DNA of 64,000 nucleotides from Anaeramoeba flamelloides (Eukaryota > Metamonada > Anaeramoebidae). The stretch covers positions 992,001-1,056,000 of the forward strand of contig JANTQA010000076.1 of assembly GCA_027625915.1 (NCBI GenBank), given 5' to 3'. The notes under the pieces are model-generated. The model was not told where the DNA came from and did not search any database. It was given only the letters and a program-made list of their open reading frames with translations. Positions within the stretch are counted from its first letter, which is position 1. Each line of letters starts with the position of its first letter. Position numbers and translations under genes: made by a program. Of this stretch, positions 45,841-57,834 are shown piece by piece.

Positions 45841-46015
45841 TCCGTTACCGTTTCCAGAATTTAAAAGAATTGAGTAAAATATTTAATTTTTCTCTTATTC
45901 TTTTGAATCATGGAAAACCAAGGCACTTTTATGGTGCTCTAAAGTACCTGGTTGTACTTGACAGGTACTTTTCTTTTGGCTTTCCAAAATTTCAAAGAAT
46001 AAAAGAAATTCTATA
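45841..46015. repeat. Family D-like inverted repeat
   Basis: Holds TTTCCAGAATTTAAAAGAATT and GGTACTTTTCTTTTGGC..., similar to 3850-4040. The halves TTCCAGAATTTAAAAGAAT and ATTTCAAAGAATAAAAGAAA flank a centre with AAAGTACCTGGTTGTACTTG. Ends not resolved. Confidence 0.4.
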
Positions 46016-46395
46016 GATTTGACCTGGTTTTTTTAAAATCTTGCAAAACCGAGGAAGGGGAATAATTATTACAAGGAATTTTTTTTCTATATTTAACTTT
46101 TTTTTGGTTGGTACAAAATTTTCAAATATATTCTTTATTATCTATCTAAGTAAATATCTTCTAGTTAAATTAGACCAAAACTCTTTCTTCCGTTTATTTG
46201 GAATTTCTTACCCAAAAAAAAACTTTTTTTTCTGTGCTGAGACTATTAAAAAGATAGTAATTCTAACAATAAATACAATACTCTCATGAATTTTTAGTTA
46301 TTAATTTTTGATTTATTGTGCATAAACTTTTTTATTAACAATAAAAGGCTAAGAAAAGTGGTAGTTATGTCTAAAAAAAAATTCCAATTCTATTT

Positions 46396-46434
<39 letters not shown>

Positions 46435-46597
46435 TGGAGTTAGTAAAAAAAAAGAAGAAAAGGTAATTTTCGTTCTTATTAGTGAACTATTCAATAAAAA
46501 ATAAGTTAAAATTCTAGTTGTTTCTTCTATACAGGAAGAAGATAAGTAGACGGGAAGAATAAGAAATAGAAAACAATTATACAAAAAAAACCTAATA
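46016..46597. other. Spacer with AT microsatellite
   Basis: (AT)17 at 46398-46431. Frames crossing it are artefacts. Confidence 0.6.
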
Positions 46598-46760
46598 ATT
46601 GATATATGTGGCTAGGTTAATGTGGAAGGTTTTGAAAGGTTATTCAATCCCCCGCCAGCTTTCCGCGAATAAAGAAAATGTGTTCAACCTAGAACAACAT
46701 CTTTAAAGGACACATGAATGATTGACTTTTTTAGCAGCCTTTTTACTCAACACGATTATA
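46598..46760 (+). other. GC-richer island with a short protein-like frame
   Basis: 46620-46706 encodes a 28-residue ATG-to-TAA frame starting MWKVLKGYSIPRQLSANK. The island contains CCCCCGCCAGC and TTTCCGCGAA, very unlike the surroundings. It is flanked by a 7-bp inverted pair, CTAGGTT (46612) and AACCTAG (46686). Could be a remnant exon, an imported fragment or an RNA; nothing matched. Confidence 0.25.
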
Positions 46761-48069
46761 CCTTAATGGAAGAATGAAAAACTATTTATATATCCTTTTT
46801 ATTTACATTATTTGATCTAAGGATCGATCTATATGCAAAAATAATCAAAATAAAATAAAAATTCTTTGATTTGATCCATCATTTATTTATTTATCTTTTT
46901 TTTTTTTTTTTCAAAGAATAACTTTTTAATCACATAATTTATGATTCTATGAAAAAAAAAATTATTGTAAAAATATTGCCCAAATAGCCCAAAAACCCAT
47001 CAACTATTATACCGCCTTTTAATTTTGGTATTTATAATTTTATTACGATTTTTAGATAATTATCGTGTTTTTATAGAATATTGTGATTTGTGATATTATC
47101 ATAATAGTATTAATTGTTACTGTTTTCTGTAATATCACAGTTAGATAAAAATGATCAGTGTTTTTGAAAGGTTCTTGTGACTGGACAAAGATATTATAAA
47201 ATCCTCTATTATATGTATATATTATAAAAGGTTCTTGGTGAATGTAATTTTTTTCTCATGTGATCGGTTTCTAAGACTCGGTGTGTTATTGTATAATAAA
47301 AATAACTAAAAAAAAAATCAAAATAATTCTTTTTTTATTATAATATTCATTTTTAAATCAAGCTGTCATGTAACCAATCAAAATAGATAATTGTTTGAAT
47401 TTTTTTTAAAAAATTAATTATTCCAAAAAGTATTGCAATTTTTTATATTTTATTTGTTAAGGATTTTTGATCGTATTGTCTTTATATTCGGATCAAATAA
47501 AATTTAAATTTTTATATAAGATACATTTTTTATAAATTGATAAATTTTTTATTATTATTTTTTTTTTTAATACTTTTTTCTTTCTTTTTTTAAATACATA
47601 ATTGGAAAAAAAACATAAAAAAAGATATTAAAAAAAAAAAAAAAAAAAGCATCCAAATCATTCAAACTTGGTACGTTTTTTTTTTAAATTTTTAGATATT
47701 TATTATCAAAAAATCTATTTCTTAACTTTTTTTAAGTAAATTTCATAAATAAAATAAATATGAAACTTGCAAAAAAATTCTCATACATATTTTTTGTATA
47801 GTTCGATTTGGATTTTTTTTTTATTTTTGATAATATAGTTGTTTTATTTGTTTTTAGAATAATTACAATGTGAATTATTAATAGGATTTGATAACAACTT
47901 GTTCAGAATACTAAAAAAATAATATTTTTATTAGAATTTATTTCTCAACAGAGTCACAATTATTAGAAATCGATTTATTTTAGAGGTAAACTTGGTTTCT
48001 ATCAAATAACCGATAAAACTTTTTCAAGATCAATTATTTTTTTGGGAATTATCGTTTGAAGAACTAAGA
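46761..48069. other. AT-rich spacer
   Basis: Only A/T runs and weak frames were seen. Confidence 0.5.
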
Positions 48070-48310
48070 AGAAATAAGTAGAATAATAAAAATTTAAGAA
48101 TAGTTTGTGTCAATACGAAATAAAATTAATAAGTCAATTAATAGATTTTCTTAAAGAATAGAAAACTCCGATTATTTGAACTTCCTCATTGGGTAAAACA
48201 AAAAAGATCATTTTAATTATGAATTGAAGAACCAAATAATAGTCCAATAGAAATCGTTTTGTTTCTTATTCAATCATTTTCACTCTTTTAATAACATTAG
48301 AAAAATTGTT
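48070..48310 (+). repeat. Family E repeat, copy 1
   Basis: AAATAAGTAGAATAATA, GTCAATTAATAGATTTTCTT, CCTCATTGGGTAAAAC and AGTCCAATAGAAATCG occur in the same order as at 54965-55210. Nature unknown. Confidence 0.45.
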
Positions 48311-48805
48311 ATTATTTTGTGGCACTCGACCTTATATATAATAAAAAAAAATTGCAAATGTATTACATAAAAAAAAAAAACGAAAAAGAAAAAAACATTT
48401 TTTTGAAAATAAGAAAATCGATTTAGATATTTTTAAAATAAAATTTTTCTTTAAACTACATTAATAATTTTTTAACAAGTGTATTTTCCACAACTGTATC
48501 TTGTAACTGAGGTTTTGACTTTTCTTAAAAAAAAATGCTTATAAAAAAAAAAATAATTTTCCCATTCTGAGATTTGGTGTTGCTTTTAAAATAAAAATTA
48601 ACGTACAGGTAACGGTAATCTTGAAAATGAACAAAGAGTAGCGAAAGTGGTAGTACTACTTTATTTAATCAACAACCTTGTTAATCAGAAATTTGATTTG
48701 ATTAAAATTCTCATTTTTTCTCCTTCAAAAAAAGAAAAGTAATATTTTTTTTCTTTTTTTTTGTAGATCTCTTTATTGATTTATTTCAAAATATTGATCT
48801 GATTG
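48311..48805. other. 5' flank of the 48806 gene
   Basis: Ends with T9GTAG at 48758-48766, a convincing splice acceptor just before the gene. A second frame from there reads DLFIDLFQNIDLIDDIKYQ before a stop, so the first exon and its frame are uncertain. Confidence 0.4.
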
Positions 48806-49915
48806 ATGACATTAAATATCAAACCACTTCTTAGACCCAATACAAGTAATAACGAACAAACTATTAAAATTAAGATGCAAGACACAAAGCCCAAACTAAA
48901 CAATTCAGAATTATTAAAATATGCAAATGTTTTTGGATCTTCAATGAATCTCAACCAAAACACACAAAAACCAAAAGACTATTACTCCAGACTATTTCTC
49001 ATTTTACAGGGGTTGTTTAAAAAAGAAAACGAGTTAGAAATTTTATTACAAGGGTATCAAAAACAAAAAAGAGGAGTACAAGCAAGCAAACAGAAAATTC
49101 AAAAATCGTTTACTTGCTCAAACACAACCAAGAATATAAAAAAGGAAAACAGAAATTTCGACAAGGCAATTACTTTAGATGTAAAAAATGAAAATTTGGA
49201 CAAAGAAAGAAGAAGTAATATGACGAATGAAGCTCTGGTTAAAACAAGAGAAGAAAAAATAGTGAAAGAAAATGAGAAAAATAACAATAAAAAGAAAAAT
49301 CAAAATATAAAAGAGACTGAAAAAACTCAGAAGAATCTGAATTTTAATCTATTTCCTGGACTTGGTACCATGGAAATAACAAACACAAAATTAAGTTCTC
49401 CAAAAGTTAAAACTAGCGAGAAGCCACAAAAAAATGAAAATAGTCAGAATGATTCTGTATCAAAAAAAGAAATTTCTAAAAAGAAATTTGAACTAATTAT
49501 TGAGGAACGGAAAAGAAAAAATGAATCTAGAAAAAGAAAACCCGAATCAGAACCAACCCTTTCACAAGAAACAACCCAACCCACAGAAACCAAGAAACAA
49601 ATAACCCAAACGAAAAAAAAAAAACGATTTGTAAAAAAAAACAATAATGACCAAAAGGAGAACAAGAAAGATGCCATATTTCAGATCAAAAACCCAAAAC
49701 CTTTTCTTTTTGAAAAACTTAAATATAATACCGAGGAAAAGAAAGCTCTCAATTCAATAACATTTTTTGATTCAGACGATAACGAAATTGCTAGTGATGA
49801 TAGTGATTTTCTATCAAAGCACACAAAGTCTTCCAAAGTATGGGAGCACATGGACCAATATTTTGAACCATTCACAGAAGAGTGTTATCAATTTTGCCAA
49901 CCAACAGTAAGTTAA
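48806..49915 (+). CDS. Unrecognised Lys/Asn-rich protein, probably spliced at its end
   Basis: Open from ATG 48806 (MTLNIKPLLRPN) for 369 residues. Residues about 30-90 are the most ordered (LLKYANVFGSSMN, YYSRLFLILQGLFKKENELEILLQGYQ, in parts). The middle is a long Lys/Glu/Asn low-complexity linker with several basic clusters of nuclear-localisation type, and the end turns acidic (FFDSDDNEIASDDSD) then aromatic (WEHMDQYFEPFTEECYQFC). The stop TAA is part of GTAAGTTAA: a consensus donor follows codon ACA (49909) in phase 0. Acceptors at 49960 or 50018 would join an open frame ending RKYKLLSHIMGYF at TAA 50059-50061. No domain is recognised. A nuclear location is inferred from composition only. 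Confidence 0.62.
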   Translation: MTLNIKPLLRPNTSNNEQTIKIKMQDTKPKLNNSELLKYANVFGSSMNLNQNTQKPKDYYSRLFLILQGLFKKENELEILLQGYQKQKRGVQASKQKIQKSFTCSNTTKNIKKENRNFDKAITLDVKNENLDKERRSNMTNEALVKTREEKIVKENEKNNNKKKNQNIKETEKTQKNLNFNLFPGLGTMEITNTKLSSPKVKTSEKPQKNENSQNDSVSKKEISKKKFELIIEERKRKNESRKRKPESEPTLSQETTQPTETKKQITQTKKKKRFVKKNNNDQKENKKDAIFQIKNPKPFLFEKLKYNTEEKKALNSITFFDSDDNEIASDDSDFLSKHTKSSKVWEHMDQYFEPFTEECYQFCQPTVS

Positions 49916-51334
49916 ATTAATTATTCTTTTTTGAGTTCTCATAACCGGCCTACAAGCGTTTATTGAATTTTTTGTTTACTTTTTTTTGCAAACAAATGAA
50001 AAAATCTAAAATCACTGAGAGAAAATATAAGCTTTTGTCACATATAATGGGGTATTTTTAAAAAAGTCGGGAATTTTTTTTTATATATCAAATAATATCC
50101 CCTTTGAAAGTATTCTAATTCACATATTGTGAAAAGAAAAGGGAGATAAATATTAATACTGGTTTCGTCGACACCTATTGCATTATATTTCAAAATGTTC
50201 TTTGCAATATTTCCAAAAAATGAGAAAAAAAAAATGCAAACTTTTGTTGACAAAAAAGAAGTACAGAAAAATCCAATAAAAAATGTTCAATAAAATAAGG
50301 ATCCAACGGATTTTACAAACAATAAAAAGCAGTTTATATCGGTTTTCACTTCTCTTTGAAATTATATCAAGATGAAACAAATTATGAAAACGATTTGTTA
50401 AACCTCTTTTCGAAAAAAAAATTATTAATTCTCACAGTTTATAAATATCATATAAAATTCTAATCAGAAATTTAAATATCTTTTTTTAAAGTAATTTTAA
50501 ACAAAAAAATTTGATTATTACGAAGAACCAATTAATGAGGAATAACACTTTTGGATATTTGAACAGTTATATTGAAATAAAGTTTAAAGATTGAGTCTAA
50601 TATAGATCTTTTAAAGAAAATTGCCTCAATTTTTTGGAAATAGCTTATATAATAATTTTGTTAAGATTCTAAATACAATTCTGATTTTTCAAATTGTAAC
50701 AATTTCATATTCATATGCACATCAACCACAAAATATTTTCTAGTATACTCATTAGTCTTATATACTCCATAATCTGGGGGTATGATTAAGTAAAGTCCAA
50801 GAATAACGAATAAACCAAATCAATTAATAATATTATTTCTTTTTGGAAAACCTTGTTTGAATTTTCAATACACCCCCCTTCAACCACATATGAAATAAAA
50901 CAAGATATTTAAACTGTTTTCATTTTCCTTTCTTTTTATTGTAATTTTTTTGAGACACTGCACTACAAGGAAAAAATAAATTCTGAAAATTAAAGTAAGC
51001 CAAAGTTACTTATTGGATTTCAGTTATACATCTTTTATAAATTATTTTTTCAAAGTTATGATAATTTTATTTCATTAAGAAAAGATAGATTTTGAACTCA
51101 TGAATATACGAATAACCCCCCTTTTCAAAATTACCGACTTTTGAAAAAAGCACCAATTTTTGGGATATTTTTTTATTGAAATAAGTTACAACAAATGAAC
51201 TTTAGATTGAGTATTAAGAAAGAATAAAGATTAAATGATAAAACAATTTGTAGAAAAAAACAGGGAATATAAAAACAATTTCAAAAATTGTGGCACGCCT
51301 GAAATAATAAATTGAAAAAAAAAAATCTCTATCT
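49916..51334. other. Spacer, with possible last exon of the 48806 gene near its start
   Basis: 49961-50061 or 50019-50061 could be the final exon of the preceding gene. Beyond that only A/T-rich sequence, and block 51243-51330 shared with 5490-5575. Confidence 0.4.
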
Positions 51335-52420
51335 TTTAGTATTCAAGAGTAACAAATTTCTAAATTAGATTTGTAATTCACTTTTAAATCATTCTAAATC
51401 TAGAAAAACCTGATATTTTATAAATTAAAATAAATAAAGCCAAAAACTAAAAAAAAGTACTTCACAATTTTTGAAATGGGGTTTATCAATTTTTTATTAC
51501 TGAACTTTCACTGAAAAAAAGTTAACAACAAGATTTTTTACTAACAATTAAATTCATTTTAAAAGACATTACGTGGCCTCAAGTTTTCTTAGTGATTATT
51601 TGTCTTTTGGAAGATCTTTTTTTTTTTCCGTAATGATCTTTTGAAAAAAAAAAAAAGAAAAAGAAAAAAAAAGAAAAATTTTTCAAAAACACAACAATTA
51701 GACAAGTAAAGAAAAAAAAAAAAGAAAAAAAGTTAAAATTGACAAAAAAAAAAGAAAAAGAGAGGAGAAAAATTTGAAAAAGCAAAGAAAAAGAAAAATG
51801 AAAATGTTGCAAAATTCGAAAAAATGATTTTGATCCAAAAATTTGAAAATATTTTTTTGATAATAATACGAGATAAACACCCAAAATAACTTCTATTAAC
51901 CTTATAAAGCAAGTTAAAAATTTTGAAATCTAGTTTATATTAATCTCGAACATGGAAAAAAAAAAAAAATGATAAAAAAAATATTCCAAAAACAGAAAAA
52001 AATCATTTTTTCAATTTAATTTAGCAATATCTTTTGATTGAAATATTTAATTTAATTTTAAAATTGAAAAATATGATTCTTTTTAAACTATTAAAAAAAT
52101 ACTTGAAAATCAAATAATCTCTTCAATAAGTCAAATAAAAATTTCAAAAATTTTAGAATTAAAAATGAAAAAAATTTTACAAAATTTTCATTTTTTTTTT
52201 TCAATTCCCATTAATAACTAAAAAAGTTGTAAACCTTTTTGAAATTTGTTATGTATAATAATGTTTATTATAAGAGTATATTTGGAAAATACAAAATTGA
52301 GAGTTTTTTTTTTTGAAAAAATTATCCTTCAGGATACTTGATTGTTTCAAATTATCAAATATAATTTAATGACTGAAAAGCAAAATATCTATTGTTTGAT
52401 CATGGAAATTGCCAATATAT
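51335..52420 (-). repeat. Family C interspersed repeat, copy 2 (inverted)
   Basis: The reverse complement aligns with 4420-5440 along its length, including TCCTTCAGGATACTTGATTG near 52325 and an A/G tract (51650-51810) opposite the T/C tract of copy 1. The two minus-strand frames in it (51579-51884, 51698-51880) come from that tract. Confidence 0.62.
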
Positions 52421-52607
52421 CATTTTTAAACCATTTAACAAAAATTGATTTTCATTAAAAGTTTTAATTTAGAAATTTTACTGAGTCTTTTGCATTTTAT
52501 ATGATTCCCAATCTGATTAGAATTTCACATTATTTAAATTATTACACTTAATAATTATTAAAAAATTTCAAAAAAAAAAAACATTAAGAAATTAAAATAA
52601 AAATAAA

Positions 52608-53131
52608 CCCCATCCCAAAAATTTTACACACCCAAAATCAAAAATACTGAAAGAAATAAAATCCAATTTAACTAATTTTCCAAACTTAATATTAAATAAG
52701 ATTTAAGTAACAAAGGTGTTGATGTTTTTATAAGTAATTATTTATATACAAATAAAAGAAATAATAAATAAAACGAAAAAATAAAAATTGTGTGTCCAAA
52801 ATGATGAAACAAGCGAGAACAGAAAAATGTATTGGCAATTTTGTTGAAATTCAAACATTTATTAATTGATCAAAAGTATAGAGACCATCAGCCATTTTTA
52901 TTTGAGTTCTTCTGTTTGACAAACTTGACATGAACCTTCTGTCAACCATCGAAAAAAATTTTCTGATCTAACGAAATAGATTACGTAACTGAAAAAAAAT
53001 AAAATGAAAACAAAACAGAAAATACAAAAATTAATAGTTTGAAAAATCAAATTTATTTAAAAATTAAATCAAAGTGGGGTAATTATTAATCTTTCAACTG
53101 TTTTAACCATCTCAAATTTTTGCAATTTTTT
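52608..53131 (+). mobile_element. Family B Tc1-like non-autonomous element, copy 3
   Basis: Begins CCCCATCCCAAAAATTTTAC and ends CTCAAATTTTTGCAA, partly inverse. Aligns with 57835-58357 in the same orientation: TCCAAAATGATGAAACAAGC, AAAAATGTATTGG and GATCTAACGAAATAGATTAC are shared with small changes. Lies 190 bp beyond family C copy 2, repeating the B-next-to-C arrangement at 23.7-25.0 kb. Confidence 0.68.
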
Positions 53132-53244
53132 AGATTTTTGAAAAAAAAATGTACAACTAATTTTCAAAGTTAGGCACTTTATTTCTGAATAGGTCTAAAT
53201 TCCCCTAATTTGTTTTTATATTCATATAAACCCCTTTACCTTTA

Positions 53245-53245
53245 A

Positions 53246-53302
<57 letters not shown>
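53245..53302. repeat. (CA)n(TA)n compound microsatellite
   Basis: About 12 CA units followed by about 17 TA units, immediately upstream of the 53341 exon. Potential Z-DNA or cruciform former. Confidence 0.9.
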
Positions 53303-53303
<1 letters not shown>

Positions 53304-53340
53304 CACTCACAAAGGATTTAGAAAAACAAGGGTTTAACAG

Positions 53341-54031
53341 GATACCAGCCTTGGGTGAAATTACCAATTTAAATTCTCAATCAAATTCGGAAAAGGTTAA
53401 TTCAGAACAAAAAAACCCAAAGAATATGAAAATTGATAATTCATTTTCAACTTTGGATCAAAAACTAACTCAAAATAATACAAATCAAATTGTAACAGAA
53501 AATACACTTCAACAATTACTTGGCGACTTGATTGAAATGGATGATAATAAACCACAAAAACGCACTTTAAAAAATAAAATGTTAATAGACAACCTACACA
53601 AAATCCAGGATTCTCTGAATTACTGGTCTAACCCCAAAGATCCTAGATTTCCTTTAACCATGAAAAAACAAAAACAACTTCTACAAATCAAAAAGGGAAC
53701 TGATGAAAATAATGTCAACAATTTAAAAATTGAAAAAAATGAGATGGTTAATCAATCGAAATCAGTGCAAATTCTAGATAGTCAAAGAAATTTATCAAGT
53801 AATGGGCCTGATGAAGTTGAAGAAAGATTAAATTACTTAACCAACCTATTAAAAAATGTTTCACAAAGAAACAACATTTATAAAAATCATTTATTAACTA
53901 AAGTAACAGAAATTGATCAATTTGAAAAAAATTGGGATACAAGATTGAAAAAAATATTAAAGGTTGAAAAACAATATAAGGATATTCTCAAACAGACAAA
54001 GGGCAATACAAAGAGATCTTCACATAATTAA
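53341..54031 (+). CDS. Unrecognised Asn/Lys-rich coiled-coil protein, 5' end missing
   Basis: The open frame has no ATG until codon MKIDNSF (about 53425), yet the upstream codons are plainly protein-like (IPALGEITNLNSQSN). It most likely begins at an acceptor: TTTAACAG at 53340 (exon phase 2), or an earlier AAAG at 53314 giving DLEKQGFNRIPALG. The first exon has not been found. About 226 residues are visible: a disordered Asn/Gln/Ser N-terminus; a middle segment with ENTLQQLLGDLIEMDD and KIQDSLNYWSNPKDPRFPL; and a long C-terminal helix (RLNYLTNLLKNVSQRN, then KVTEIDQFEKNW, then LKVEKQYKDILKQ) likely to form a coiled coil. Ends RSSHN at TAA. No domain is recognised; a scaffold or cytoskeletal or kinetochore-type role would be a guess. 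Confidence 0.55.
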
Positions 54032-54964
54032 TATTTTGTCACATTATTTTTTTCATTTTTCTGATATTTGATTTGAATTTTTATTTATTTATTTTTTATA
54101 TCTGTTAATTTTTCCTTAAAACAAAACAATGCAAGTAGCGCTTTCATTTTTGAATTTATTTTTCAAATTTCTTTACTTTGAGTAATTTTTTTTCAAAATT
54201 CATTAAATGAATAAATTCATTTCAGTCAATTTAAAAAACTCCACCCCTCCTAAACATTGTGGGGATATCTTATAATCTTCGAATTTCATTTAAATTGATT
54301 TATAGCTATGTGGGGGTAAAGGGGGTAAAAAGGTATTAAAAATAGACGAAGAAAGGCTCGATAAAAAATAAAACTATTTGTAAAAAAAAGTGAAACATGA
54401 TTTTTAATTGGGAACCTAAATAGAACCTGAAAATGAAAAGTAAGATCAATTAATAAAAGAAAAAACCAATGATTTTAGATGAAATGGATGATTAAACAGA
54501 ATAAAATTTTTTATATACTATCTTTGGGTATGGGTTTTTCTTTGATTGTTCAATTATTAAAAAATATATTGAAAAAAATTTACTATTTTGAGATATCTAA
54601 AACCACTCTGGCGATTTTGATAAGAAAGTAGATCCAAATTCTTTTGGTTAGGTTGATTGAAAACTAATGTAACAAATTATTATTTGGAATTAATTTGGTT
54701 TATTCTTTTCATTAGTTTTACTTTTTGTTTTAGATTTCTATTAAGGTTCCCAAATAAAAACTGAGTTGAGCTTTTTTTCATGGATGGTAAACTATTTTGG
54801 AAAAATGCTACTTACTGTATTATGTTATTGGAAGTGTGTTTGTTATTTTTTCCCTCTCTTCTTAGCATAATAATTTACCAATTACGAAATTTTGGTTCTA
54901 TAAAAAGTAGCCCAAAAATTTTCCAAATATCAATTATTTTTTCTAATTGGTCTTTAAAGAACAA
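54032..54964. other. AT-rich spacer
   Basis: Some G-rich phrases (GTGGGGGTAAAGGGGGTAAA near 54310). 54795-54860 resembles the TTATGTTAATGGAAGTTG part of family C and may be a fragment of it. Confidence 0.45.
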
Positions 54965-55210
54965 ATAAAAAATAAGTAGAATAATACAGATTAAGGAAAA
55001 ATTAATATCCGTATAAATTCAATCTAACCAATTAATAAATTGTCTTGAAAAGTTCAAAAATACACATTTAACAGTATTACTCATTGAACAAAATTACAAG
55101 GTTCATCTTGTTCTTCAATTGTAGTTGAAATTAAAATCCAATAGAAATCAATATTGATTTTTCCATAATCATTTCCATACTTTAAATAATATTTAAATAA
55201 CATATTTTTA
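54965..55210 (+). repeat. Family E repeat, copy 2
   Basis: Direct, diverged match to 48070-48310 (AAATAAGTAGAATAATAC, CAATTAATAAATTGTCTTG, AAATCCAATAGAAATC). Confidence 0.45.
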
Positions 55211-57834
55211 CTAATGGAATATTGAACTTTTAATAAAAAAAAATTTGCAAATTTAATATGTTATCAAAAAAAAAAATCAAAAAAAAGAAAAAAGCAAAAT
55301 GAGAAAAAATGAGCAAAAAATTTCCTAAATATATATTTTTTTCTAATATCTTTCCTGATTATATCAACATAATAAATTCATTCATTAATACTAAATACTT
55401 TAAACAGTAAAATAATTTATATATAAATATATAACTTACCCAATAATTACAAAAAATGTAGAGCTATTCTTAAAAAAACTTGAAAAATAAAATAATGAAT
55501 AAATAATGGTACTTTAAATAATATATATATATATATAATAAATCTTTAAATTCAATTTTAGTCATTTCAAATCAAACACTTCTTGATTGATTTTTTCAAA
55601 CTCAATTTCTAAAAATAAAATTTGTTTAAAAAATATTTATTTTTTGATATATTTTTTTGGGATTTAGGTTACTATTCAAAAAAATAAGTTATTTTTTTTC
55701 ATAATTATGGGTTTAAAGTTAAATTTTCAAATGATCAAAAACAATTTATTGAGTTAAAGATTTTTTTATGAAATTACAAAGGTGGAATTCTATATTAAAA
55801 AAATTTAAAAAAATTATTTTATGTAAATTCCATACCATTATTTTTTTGTTCATTATTTTTTTCTAAAACCAGATTTCATTTATTTTTTGATGAATAATTT
55901 TTGATACCAATTATCATATCTAAGCTATTTCCAATAAAGTGGGACAAATTTATTTTAAAATATATCTTTTAAACCCAATCTTCAAAAAAGTATTTAAATA
56001 TCCAAAACCATTAACAATCATTTATAAATTCTTGATAGCAATTCAATTTGTTACTGAGTATTGTATTAATTTAATAAAATTTTTTAATTTTCTGATCTGG
56101 ATTTTATATGATATTTTTTAGGGTTGAAAATTGGTGTTTATTATTTTCTTTTTGATTGAAAAAATCGTTTTCATAACTTGTTTAATCTCAAAAAATTTTA
56201 AAATAGAATTAAAAACATATAACTACATTTTATTGTTTAAACAATCATTTGTACCCTTTCCATATATCTTTGTTTTTTATCGAAATTGGTCGTTCATTGT
56301 TTTCATCAAAAAAAGTACTATTTTTTTTTTTCATTTTTTGGAAATATTTCATCCAACACATTTTGTAATACATACCTTAGAAATTTATTCACTCGGTATT
56401 AATAATAAACTTAATTTGGTATTGTTAATTAACGAATAATATCACTAACAAAATTGATTTTTTATGAAATGTAAAAAAAAAAATGACCCACTTTTTTGGA
56501 AATAACTTATCTTCCGACCAGTTTAAAGAAAAAGATCAAAAATTAAAAAATGAAATAATGAAAAAAATAATTTAACTAAGTGAAAATATAATAAATATCA
56601 ATTTAATACTTTGAAAATAGGAAAATTGATTTTATTTATTAAAGTTGTCTATTCAAATTTTTCTTTATTGACTTCGATTATCAAAGAAAAAATTATGAAA
56701 AAAAAACAATGAAACAAAATTCTTTTATCAAATAATTTTATAAATAGAAAAGATTATATCAGATAAATTTAAAAAAAAAAATTTTTTTTTTTCAAAAAAT
56801 CCATTTTCTGGATGAATATTTTAAGTGGTAAGGAAATTATAAATATTTTATTATACAATTAATCGAGTAAAATAAATAAAGATTTCTTTTCTTTTATCAG
56901 AATCAAATGGAAAAAAAAAATAGCAAAAATTGTAGAAAAAAACTTATATAAAAATGTTATCCTTAGAAAAAAATACTCACAAGCTCCTTAATCTGGTTAA
57001 TCAAAATTACGAAATTTATTATTCTTGTCGAGAATTCTTCATCAAAACTCTTATGGTTAGAAAACTTAAGGTAATAAAGAAAAAATGAAAATAAAAAAAT
57101 AGAAAATAAAAAATTCCTAAAATAGTAAAAAATATACAAATTAGGGTACATAGTGCTCCACTTTTCGGAGTCGTGGAATACCAATTTATTAATCGCATTT
57201 GGTGGAATCTTATTATTAATAATCTTTCTATCGGGTTTTTACTCCTCCTGTTTCAGGACGTGGATAATTTTTAATTTGGTCAAGTAAATGATATAATATT
57301 TTTTTAGTTTAATGTTTTAATTATTTTTCTTCTTCTTTTTTTTATTTAGTAAATTTTCTTTGATTACTCCTTTCTCACAATAAATAAATAAAAAAAATAA
57401 TAAATAGATTTCTTTTCTTTTCACATGAAACATTATTTATATTAATATTTTACTAATTTCCAAATGAGAAGTGTAAAATGAAAAATAATCATATTTAGAT
57501 TTAAAAAAAAAAATCAAGAAAAATTTGAGATACAAATAAACTTACAATTAAAAGTTTTTTGAACTGTCTGAAATTATTTTTTTTTTATAATTATTTCATA
57601 TTCATTAAATACTTTTTACATATCCCTAATAATTGGATTAGATTAAGTAGAAATATAAATATTTTCAAAGAATTTCTTAATAATTTACTTTGATTAAAAG
57701 GTGGTGTCTGTAAAATAATTTTTTCAAACAATAAAATATAATTTCAATATAAAAAAAAATTATTTTTGAAAAAATACGGTAATATTTAAAAGATTTAATA
57801 TTAAGTATCTCTCCCATATATTAGAACATACTAA
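55211..57834. other. AT-rich spacer
   Basis: Hydrophobic frames at 55939-56121 and 56131-56439 are T-rich and have no signal of coding. Nothing else recognised. Confidence 0.45.

Noticed and set aside
48767-48835. Alternative frame DLFIDLFQNIDLIDDIKYQ before the 48806 gene
   Set aside because: Follows a good acceptor, but stops within 70 nt and overlaps the start of the longer frame; cannot be placed in a gene model.
51579-51884. 101-codon minus-strand frame similar to the one at 4920-5174
   Set aside because: The similarity is that of the underlying family C repeat, and the residues follow its T/C tract; no sign of selection on protein.
55939-56439. Two adjacent hydrophobic frames resembling membrane proteins
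   Set aside because: T-rich DNA encodes Phe/Ile/Leu by default; no start context, domain or splice structure.
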